DNA of 64,000 bases from Takakia lepidozioides (Eukaryota; Streptophyta; Takakiopsida; Takakiales; Takakiaceae): NCBI GenBank assembly GCA_030704615.1, contig CM060734.1, positions 8,556,001-8,620,000 of the forward strand, in the 5' to 3' direction. The notes beneath the pieces are model-generated. The model ran no database searches and was not told the origin of the DNA. It saw nothing but the letters and a program-made list of their open reading frames with translations. How positions within the stretch are numbered: position 1 is the first letter of the stretch; each line of letters opens with the position of its first letter. Below, one piece after another: positions 23,460 through 31,558 of the stretch. Both the position numbers and the translations under genes were made by a program.

Positions 23460-24178
23460 TGTAAGAACTTAATGGACGCGTGCGATCTGAAGGTACTTTC
23501 GCCGGATTCCGGCAGTTTGGGCTCCTCTGGTGAGGCCCCTCTCAAATCCTCCCCACCCCCTCTTACCTCGGTTTCACTATTAAATACTTAAGAAATGGGT
23601 TTTATGTTGTGGTGGGTAGTGTGATGTCGTGCACCTAAGCATCGTGCCACAACATACATCGCTGTCCAACCACACTTCCTAGCATATAGTCCTAGAAAGC
23701 CACGCCACAATCGCCCCCCTAGCTGGTGATTAGGTCCCTCTAACACCGGATAGCTTGCAAGTATCCACCCTAATAAGATCATCGCTTGGTCTTCAATCGC
23801 ACACGTCCCAACACTTGAAGTCGATAGATCAAGAGGCCGGGTGCAAACGTAGCCCCATCGTTAGTCGCCTTCATGCAATCCATGATCTTCAGTTGAGTAT
23901 CCATGGCATTGAAGCCCACTAGCTAGACCTTGGATCACTTGTCCGCCTCACCATTGTCATGCCCACTACCTCTGTCCAAGGCATCGTGGACACAACCATT
24001 CTCCGATAGGAACCTCCTCAAGTGGCGGTGTCAAGCATCCCGTGTGCCACCCCCTTGAGCATTTGTCACACACCAACATGGTTGCGGCGCCACCAGCATG
24101 CCCACATAGCATGCAACGCAACCCTGCAGGTACCACTGCAAGGTTGGGATCTATCCTCCCATCCACTTTTAGCATAGG
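23460..24178 (-). mobile_element. 3' end of a Ty3/Gypsy element: PHD finger plus 250-bp 3' LTR
   Basis: Minus strand. A PHD finger (24175-23966: CMLC, CDKC, H, C, CPRC) is followed by about 250 bp and a polypurine tract (AGGGGGGCGAT). The LTR at 23709-23460 begins TGTGG and ends TTACA. Upstream sequence is cut off at about 24178, so this is a truncated remnant. The PHD segment is closely similar to that of the element at 53.9-61.8 kb and lies at the same place relative to the polypurine tract, so both belong to one family. The LTRs share only their first few bases and general layout, suggesting different subfamilies. Confidence 0.75.
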
Positions 24179-24717
24179 GAAATGGCTTCCACCGTAGTAT
24201 GATTGATCAGCTGAGACTCTGGATCGTACTCAAATCTGCTGCTTGGAGTTTGCTACTGCAGAGTCCTTGTATGTTAAAATTGGCCTTGAAGTCATGAAAA
24301 CTTACTGGCAGATTTGAAGCTCTTACATGAAACAAGAACTTGAACTTTGATTCCATTGTGTACAAACCACCGTTTACTCTTTGACCTCACACACCATATT
24401 GCATAACCTGCAGAGCTTTATATAAAGACCCAAGTGGGGTGACTGTACAAATAGGTGTAACTGTCCCCAAGAGGAAAAAATCAAATCTTGTAGAGCTAGA
24501 TATATTGACACAAAGAAAGAAATCAAACTATTCTAGTATCACCTACAGCCTGAAGAAGGTCAGACAACAGAAAAGAGGGTGGATATTGGCCTTCTGCTGA
24601 GCACTGTGGAGTTGGTGTCCAGGGAAACATTGAACCTGACATCAAAACCTTGTAAACATGATACAGCCCCCTCGATACATGCAAAAAGATACAACTTTTT
24701 TCAGTGATCAGAATTAC
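24179..24717. other. No gene seen
   Basis: AT-rich stretch between the truncated Ty3 end and the synthetase-like exon. No recognisable coding frame or repeat. Confidence 0.35.
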
Positions 24718-24920
24718 CTCATTGTCGTCAATTGCACAGAGTCGTGCAACAGATTGCCCACAACCCGCAGGCGTCTGTCCACTGCTTCCCTTGATTCCTC
24801 CCCCTCCTTCTCCTTGGCCGCTCTCAATTCCACCAGATTTCTCATTTGGGCCACCAGCTCTCTTCCTTCAATTTCGTCAGCCTCTCTTCAGCTGTCTCCC
24901 ATCAATAGCTCAATCTTCAG
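24718..24920 (-). pseudogene. Isolated seryl-tRNA synthetase-like exon (coiled-coil arm end)
   Basis: The minus strand, between a CATAG acceptor (exon start 24920) and a GAG|GTAATT donor (exon end 24718), begins LKIE. It continues as a charged helix (ELVAQMRNLVELRAAKEKE) and ends VVGNLLHDSV followed, after a one-base frame change, by IDDNE. Cytosolic-type SerRS has LKIK at the start of this helix and GNLVHDSVPV..DE at its end, so the match covers both edges of an exon. An in-frame TGA near the start and the missing base after HDSV make it non-functional. No other SerRS exon is nearby. It looks like a captured or displaced exon. Confidence 0.5.
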
Positions 24921-25392
24921 CTATGGCGTGAAATACCGATGCAAACTGGCAGCGCGGCCGGGCAGGGAGAACAGGTTAGCGGGCAGCGAGGACGCTAACA
25001 GCCCTTAACCCTGGCTTACTTTAGCCATTCTGTGCGGCCGCCCTCTAACCACGGCTAACTAACTATAGTTTAACCAGCCACGGCTACTGGCGGCTAGCTA
25101 ACCACCAGTGCGGCCGGGGGGGGGGAATAAATTGGCTAATGAAATGAAATACATATATATATCTGTTTCCCAACTACAAGGTCAAGTTTATCATGGTTCC
25201 GACCAATCATTCCTCTTTCCGTTGTAGAACCCAAAATTTGAAAAAACATGTGAAATGGACCCACAAAGCCGACCAACTGCAGTCAACGGAATTGACTAGA
25301 TGGTCAAAAAGGACGTGCGTATACTGAAATATTCTATCTGTTGCAACCAGGTAGCATGATTGCTACTCTGAAATTCTCTGCCACAATAAACC
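24921..25392. other. GC-rich patch with GTGCGGCCG repeats and poly-G; no gene
   Basis: Contains GCGCGGCCGGG, GTGCGGCCGCC and GTGCGGCCGGGG repeated within 24950-25125, TAACTAACTA wording, and a G run at about 25116-25125. It may be the edge of an unclassified element. Coding signal is absent. Confidence 0.35.
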
Positions 25393-25763
25393 GCCTCTCA
25401 TTTTAAGATAATAGGGTCTTCAATGGGCACGTGCGATGTGGCCGGTGGGCCCCGCGCACGGACGCCCGGCTACCCAGCACCCCGCCCGCCCCGCCCGCCG
25501 CTGCGCGCGGTCGCCCAGCCGCGGGCGCGGCTGCAGCAACCGCGCCCGCGCCCTCGTCCGCCGCGCGGCCAGTCCCCCGCCCATGAGTCCGCTGCCCTCC
25601 AGTTTGCCAGTCCGCCAGTCCGGTGCTGGCCAGTCCACTGCCCAGCAGTCTGTCAGTCCGCCAGTCCGCTGGCTAGTCCCCTGCCATCCAGTCCGCTGAC
25701 AGCGCATGATCGCCACCGTCCATTCCCTAAACCCATCCGAGCCCTCCATTTTTAGGGCTGCAA
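25393..25763 (+). repeat. Long direct repeat, copy 2 (pairs with 15495-15857)
   Basis: Same borders and internal blocks as copy 1, with a short GC-rich insertion (CCGCCCCGCCCGCC) and differences in the AGTCYG tandem part. It lies directly upstream of the MULE gene, so it might be that element's terminal region. Confidence 0.8.
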
Positions 25764-25904
25764 TTCAAACTTGCATCCCTGCCGCCTGCCACTTACCAGC
25801 AGCCGCGAACGTGCGCACTGTTCTCCTGGCACGTTGTCGATCGTGTCTTGTACTGCGGCGCGTTTCTTGCATATTCAGAAGCGTGTCCTTTGTACTGTAT
25901 AGGT

Positions 25905-27370
25905 ATGGGTGTGCGAGTGAATGTTGAAAAGGCCTGCATACCTTGGGATAGAGTTGGTGACTTCATCCTGGGAGAGGAGAGTTTGGAGGACTGCCCCACT
26001 CAGTTTTGGGTGAATGTCCATTCTAAAGTGGAACCCGGCTCGCGAAAAACACCCAGAGCCAACACATTTCTGTCCTGCATTATGTGTGCACCATCCTCAG
26101 TCCTTTTGACGTTTCATTGCATGTCTGTTGCCATTTTTTGTTTCACGAGTTCTCTGATTTTATGCTTCCTCAAGTCGTTGGATATCGATTTTAGAATTTT
26201 CTGTCCAGATATCAATGCTGTTACGGTCCTGATGACAAGCGCACCAACAAGGCAATAGTGGAGGATCCAAAACAGAAGCGTGAAGGACCTCTTGTGGGTG
26301 CTGGAACATCTTGCCCTCATAAAGGCCCAAGGAGAAAGAAGTCGGAGTATGGAGAGTCTTACAAACGTGGTTGCCAATGTTGTTTCAAGGTCCAGCAATG
26401 CTATCTCGCCCCTGACATCTGTGTCCTCACGTACTACAACAACATGGAGCATACAGATGCGCAAGGGAAACCCTCGCATGGAAGTTCGCAACGTTCAGGA
26501 ACACCCGCCACGCCTATGCACCACACATTAGCGAGGAATTGAAAGCCTGGGTCGTCGAGTGTTTGTGCCGAGGCCTGTCGGTCGCCCAAATCATGATGGA
26601 GCATAAAGAGCACGTGATGAACAACACCGGCTTGAGTGATGCATGGACCCGCGATGATTTCTTGTTGGAGAACCTTGCCGAGAAACGTGCGTGACAAACC
26701 TTCAAAAAGCACGCCGATGATGCAGAGAGTGTGCGCATGTGGAGAGACCAGAATCATGCGTCCGTTTTTTTCTATCAAGAGGAGAAATTAGAGCCAACAT
26801 TCGAGCATTTTGATGGAGATTTAACATTCACTATTGGCATACAGACTCCGTGGCAGAAACGACGAATGCTGGAACTAAGACATGACCGTATCGTTGCATG
26901 TGATGCAACTTTTGGGACAAATCATGACAAGGTGCTATTCGAACGATTCCATGGACTTGTACGAGCATGATAGCATAATACCATGCAACATTCACATAAT
27001 ATTTGGTGTGCTGACCCTTTCTGTATGTTTAGGGTTGTGTACATTGCGGAAGACCGAGAGGCAGACCCATTGTGAACCGCTACAGACCTCATCACTCTTA
27101 TGAAGTCTTCTCGTGCAGAACTGAGTGAAATTTGCATGCTCTGACCATCTTACATTGTGCATTCCAACAGTTCTCATTGTACACGTTGATGGTCTTCGAC
27201 GAGTGGTTGAACGGTATACCAGTTGCCTATATTCTATCCGCAAGGAATCGGACAAGAGACCTGGTTCCGTGGATGAGAGCCTTACGCGATTCACTCCTCG
27301 CAGATTTGCCGAGCTGGCGACCCAATGCCTTCATTGTGGACGATGCCGAAGCAGAAATCAACGCTATTCG
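25905..27370 (+). pseudogene. MULE-type transposase gene (disrupted)
   Basis: Mutator-like transposases cut and paste DNA. An N-terminal block (MGVRVNVEKACIPW, ATG at 25905) is followed by a large intron. A second block (about 26205-26931) contains a cysteine-rich GCQCCFKVQQC segment and ends CDATFGTNHDK at AAG|GTGCTA. After an acceptor at CAACAG, exon 27171-27370 reads FSLYTLMVFDEWLNGIPVAY...WRPNAFIVDDAEAEINAIR and ends at CG|GTAAGT. The DATFGTN and FIVDDAEAE segments are the first two catalytic regions of the MULE domain. The third is not found after the next intron. A frame change near 26480 and an in-frame TGA at 26692-26694 break it. The following intron (27371-27739) is made almost entirely of AGTCCGCTGG units. 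Confidence 0.7.
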
Positions 27371-27739
27371 GTAAGTCTGTTGGTCCACAGCACCGGTCCA
27401 TTGTTGAGGTCCACTGCAGCAGTCCATTGCTACAGTCCACTGGCAGACTCATGTGGCGAAACCCGATGGCAGTTCGCTGGGCAAATCCACTGGTAGTCCG
27501 CTGTCAAGTCCGGTCATCAGTCCCCTGGCAAGTCCGCTGGCAGTCCCCGGCAAGTCCGCTCGGCAGTCCGCTGCCAAGTCCGCTGCCAAGTCCACTCAGC
27601 AGTCCCTGGGGTCGGCCGTCCGCTGCCAAGTCCACTCGGCAGTCCCTGGCAAGTCCGCTTGGCAGTCCGCTGTGGTAGTCCAATGGGGCAGTCCGCTGCC
27701 CCAGTCCTAGCTAGGGGAAGTCCAATGGGGTTATTCCAG
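27371..27739 (+). repeat. Intron-like tract of tandem AGTCCGCTGGC units
   Basis: Starts at a GTAAGT donor and ends at TTCCAG. Between lie about 25 imperfect 10-12-base units, mostly CAAGTCCGCTGGCAGTCC and related forms, all in one orientation. It is the densest block of this family in the window. Confidence 0.75.
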
Positions 27740-28216
27740 CACATCAACGTCATGGCATTGTACTTCCTTCTCTTCCGAACCGAACAAGGAACCCTCTCCA
27801 GCTTGACTACCTCTCTTCCTCCGGACAACTTCCCCTACGACGAGGCACCTCTGGAGGTCTCAGCCTCATTGAAACAAGAATTCGCGGACATACTTCGCAT
27901 TGTAGGTGATGACAAATATCTGGAGGCACATGCCCGATCTACTCTTCATATGTGCAGAGGGCAGCTCGTTGATATCCTGGCGAAAAATGCGGCTGAAATG
28001 TTGCACCCTGCGGCAGCGAAGGCTTTCCGTCCTCTGAACGACAACAACAACATGTCTCTGAAAAGGAGACGAGATTTCGTGGAGGCCTGGAAAACCCGGC
28101 CTAGGGTTTTGCGGAGAACCAGCAAGAGGGTGTCTGCGCCTGTACCTGCAGCACATATATACTCGAAAATTCGCAAGGTTTCAGGTCGTGTAGATGTCAC
28201 GAAGAAGACAATATAA
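27740..28216 (+). CDS. Hypothetical open frame after the repeat intron
   Basis: Open for about 159 codons from an apparent TTCCAG acceptor to a TAA at 28214-28216. It encodes a leucine-rich start (HINVMALYFLLF), a helical middle (QLVDILAKNAAEMLHPAAAKAF) and a basic end (LKRRRDF, KIRKVSGRVDVTKK). No known domain is recognised and it does not resemble the C-terminal part of MULE transposases. It could be the final exon of the gene upstream or unrelated. Confidence 0.3.
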   Translation, partial: HINVMALYFLLFRTEQGTLSSLTTSLPPDNFPYDEAPLEVSASLKQEFADILRIVGDDKYLEAHARSTLHMCRGQLVDILAKNAAEMLHPAAAKAFRPLNDNNNMSLKRRRDFVEAWKTRPRVLRRTSKRVSAPVPAAHIYSKIRKVSGRVDVTKKTI

Positions 28217-28430
28217 GTCTGCAATGCCTCGAAAAGAGACAAGGTTTCACGTCGTGTAGGTGTCACGGAGAAGACAATATAAGTCTGCAATTCCTCGAAA
28301 AGAGACAAGGTTTCATGTCGTGTAGGTGTCACGAAGAAGACAATATAAGTCTGCAATTCCTCGAAAAGAGACAAGGTTTCATGTCGTGTAGGTGTCACGA
28401 AGAAAACAATATAAGTCTGCAATTCTTCTG
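28175..28430. repeat. 66-bp tandem repeat, about four copies
   Basis: The unit begins AAGGTTTCAKGTCGTGTAGR and runs through AAGACAATATAAGTCTGCAA to CCTCGAAAAGAGAC. Four units are nearly identical and in phase with 22 codons on the minus strand. The first unit overlaps the end of the hypothetical frame at 27740-28216. Confidence 0.9.
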
Positions 28431-28439
28431 GTAGCATTG

Positions 28440-28640
28440 TCCCTTTCTGAAATACAAGTCCGCAATGGACTAATGCACAGTCTCCCAACGGACTCCTCCA
28501 GTCTCCCAACTGACTCCTACACAGTCTCGCAAGCATAGTCTCCCAACGGACTCACGCACAGTCTCCCAACAGAGTCACAGTCAACAGACTGCGAACGCCA
28601 GTAAGCCAGTCTGCTGCCCACTCCAAAAGTCTGCTCACCA
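28440..28640. repeat. CAGTCTCCCAACGGACT minisatellite
   Basis: Units of about 18-30 bases built from AGTCTCCCAACGGACTC recur six to eight times, grading into CCAGTCTGCTGCCC. This looks like another derivative of the AGTCTGCTG family. Confidence 0.7.
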
Positions 28641-28958
28641 CACTTCCACCTCATCCCTGCAACTTATGCCAATCCAGCGTCCCAGCGGACTCATGGACAT
28701 GGTGCCTCCCAAACTAGGTACCAGACCCAGCAGTCCTAGCCTCGGCAGCGTACTGCTCGCACATTCAAGCTCAGTAGACTCGGGTGCACAGTGCATGGAA
28801 AAATTGACACCATTGTGTCCATTGAGTTTAGTGGCAACATTACAAAACATGCCAGCACCCACAGTACACAAAAGTGCTCATCACCATTGGAATAGTAAGC
28901 GAAAAGACTCGCATTTTTTATTTCGGTACATAGACTTCACAGGACAAGTACATCATAC

Positions 28959-29879
28959 TCATGAGAGCAGTTTCTCTACATTGTCCAACCCCCGCATGAT
29001 ATACTGGGCACACTGCATTCGCTGCCCAAGTGCAAACTTGAAAGTAAACCAGTCCTTCGTGAAAGGTGTTCCTCTCTCTGGCTTTGCAGTGTTAGAGACA
29101 TTTGCTCTGACTTTTACCCACTCATAAAACACTTGAATGAATGACATGACGTAAAAGCCACACTCCCAGCTGAATGGTTGTTGGGGCACATCAGGCGCGT
29201 GGAACTGAAATGCTTGGACAATCATTTGTCCCGGGAAGACCCGCAACACTGGTTTCTGGTACAACACTGGTTTCTTCCCCAGTCCTGCGCAATTTCCTAC
29301 GTGGGAAAAGTCACAGGAGGCAAATTCAATAGGGCCATATGTCGGTGATTTGTCAACTCCAGGGGACCACCCACCCTCTCCTTCCGCATCGAGAGAATCT
29401 TCGAGCCTGCACATGAGGCAACGGTTGGCTGACCCAGGTTTTCCCTGGTAACCATAACCAGTGCTGCTCTCCACCTTCCTAAAGCCCTGCTCAAACAATG
29501 TAACTTACTGAAAACATAACATGTCTTTTGTTCGTCTTTATAACCTCACCTCCCCTCCTTCGCGTTTGTTTTGTTCTGCATGTTGTCCACATGTTGCTGA
29601 ACTTGTGCTCAAGAGGCTGCCCAAAATGGGCTCAGTGGGAGTGAAGACAAGACCCCTTTTCTTGCATGCTCTAAACTCTACACCACCAGCTTGACACCTG
29701 GAGAGTAGCTTTCTACTGCTATGTCGTTCCAACTTTGCCAGAGATATGCAATTGTGACCACACAAAGAAGTGAAGGGAATCAATATTGGTGGATTGAAAG
29801 CTATAACCTTTGTGAAGGAGAAGGCGGAGGCATAAGTGCTACCTTTTTCAACTACAAGGTCTCTTCTGGCCAAGAACAT
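28959..29879 (-). pseudogene. Ulp1-like (C48) cysteine protease remnant, probably transposon-borne
   Basis: Ulp1-type proteases remove SUMO, and plant DNA transposons often carry relatives. On the minus strand, a block at 29879-29538 reads ILIPFTSLCGHNCISLAKLERH, which could be the catalytic His region. The block at 29498-28959 contains QQPFSWECGFYVMSFIQVFYEW, resembling the catalytic Cys region (DCG.YV) of the family. A large gap or intron and a frame change separate them. The usual HW pair is HN here. Context near a MULE remnant fits a mobile origin. A plain host gene fragment remains possible. Confidence 0.4.
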
Positions 29880-30149
29880 ACATCATTTGCAAGGCCGGGA
29901 TGCTGTGGAATGTGTAAACCAAACTCACAATTCATCATAAACAGCAAATATGTTATTAGAGGCAAACATATGCCCACCTTGTGCTGTGGTAAACATTGAA
30001 GGGAAAAATCTCTTAAAGAATGCTTCATCGTTACATCAGTTCAATGTCACAACGCCTAGGCATCTATGCATAGGAACCACTTCTGAGACAAACAATCTTT
30101 CCATGCCATACATGCAACTTTCAAACAATTGCCTCTGAAGCTGATGATG

Positions 30150-30230
30150 AAAGAGGATGGATAAAGCACTACGCATCCTCATTTTTCCAGTGCCACTAAG
30201 TATCTGGGTTCCCCGTTGTAGAATGCACTC
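30150..30230 (-). other. Possible exon 8 of CJD1
   Basis: After a TTTGTAG acceptor (exon start 30230) the minus strand is open in the phase required by CJD1 exon 7 and reads LSGTGKMRMRSALSILF. In place this resembles the MGKRLLRSLALVFG region of plant CJD1. The match is short and I could not define its donor or find the remaining C-terminal exons. Confidence 0.3.
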
Positions 30231-30620
30231 CTACAAACAATTAAAAGGAGAAAGACCTACATGTAGCAATGTCTCTGGTGGAAATAAAACTGTCTGTATG
30301 TCCTAGCATCCAGTCATCACATGAGTCCAGAATAAGAAAATGCATAATAGCAGCAATACTACACTGCCACAGTTTCTAAACTGCCAGATCCATCCAACCA
30401 CAATGAATTCAGAACCCTTCCACAGACAATAAGTAGAAGCAAACATCCCTTTGGCGTGAAGTGACATTGCTTGTTTCGGGAGGATTGTTTTATTTTTCCC
30501 TTGAACATATGTTGGTTCTCTCTTTTCTCCCTGTCCTCTAGGGAGCCTATTGACATTGGGTGGACTTGAAACGGTAGTACATTAATGTCTCTGTGACTAA
30601 ATGCCGGCCTTGTGACCTCG
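30231..30620. other. Intron sequence, no separate feature seen
   Basis: Lies between the candidate last CJD1 exon and the LINE 5' end. No repeat or coding signal is evident. Confidence 0.3.
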
Positions 30621-30847
30621 TGTCCTTGTTTGTTTCGACCTGAAGCGCTTGCTTCAGGTGAGGTAGTGCATTGGATTTAGTTGGAAAGCTTGGGGCCTTT
30701 CCCTCTTTAGAATATGCCTACACGGGCCATTCCCTGCAACTCCCTGGAGTGTGATCTCTGAATGGTAACAAGCGGACTCCTACCGCTTGGGGGCAGCCCC
30801 TCCGCCCAAATTGGGCAGTCGTATGCTCTGTCTAGCATACTCCGCAC

Positions 30848-31558
30848 TTGGGCTCGGGTTGGTTCCTGTGCTTAAACTTATGGCCTGCGAAAACAATCAA
30901 AAATTTAGCTCCTATCAACATCAACACTCCTCAGGGTGATCCCTGGGAATTGGTTACTTATGCCAAATCTAGGGCTTCATGTATAGTTTTTGGAGTGAAT
31001 CCCAGGATGGACGATGTGTCCTTTAAAACTACATGCTCTAGCTTAGGCTTGGATTTCATGACTAATGGTACCATCTCGAGACTTGATAACAAGGGTACGT
31101 TGAAGGTTGCAATGACCAAAAGTGCTTCTAATAGAGTCCCGCATCAATTCAATCTCAAAGAAGTTCGTCCCTTGACTGGCTGGAGAGCGGTCTTAGACAT
31201 TGGTGATTCAATGGGGCGCTCTAGGAAGACAACCAAGGGCAACAACTTCAACTTGAGAGTTTCTAATCGGTTTGATGCTCTGGATGAGGTTGAATCCAAA
31301 CAGCCAGAAGGACAAGATGCCCCTGCGTGTACGGAACCTGAACGTCCTGAATCTGAAGGATTTGGTACTCTGAATGGTTTACCAATCCTCAAGGTTTACA
31401 CAAGACGAACAAATTCTATACACGGGGTAATTGTCCCCAAGCCGTCAGATGGACAATCTGTCCCTAAGTGTGCAGAGCCTGAACGTCGTGTAACATTGTC
31501 CCCAAGCAGTCTGACGGACAATCTGCCCCTATGTGTGCAGAGCCTGTGCGTCGTGTAA
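30848..31558 (+). CDS. LINE ORF1-like protein
   Basis: About 236 codons. The middle carries NRFDALDEVE, wording typical of the end of plant LINE ORF1 proteins that coat element RNA. No CCHC knuckle is visible. The 3' part repeats itself: FGTLNGLPILKVY and the following arm recur ~200 bases later at the start of ORF2, and a 67-base subunit (GGACAATCTG...CGTCGTGTAAC) occurs twice at about 31449 and 31516. Confidence 0.6.
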   Translation: MGSGWFLCLNLWPAKTIKNLAPININTPQGDPWELVTYAKSRASCIVFGVNPRMDDVSFKTTCSSLGLDFMTNGTISRLDNKGTLKVAMTKSASNRVPHQFNLKEVRPLTGWRAVLDIGDSMGRSRKTTKGNNFNLRVSNRFDALDEVESKQPEGQDAPACTEPERPESEGFGTLNGLPILKVYTRRTNSIHGVIVPKPSDGQSVPKCAEPERRVTLSPSSLTDNLPLCVQSLCVV

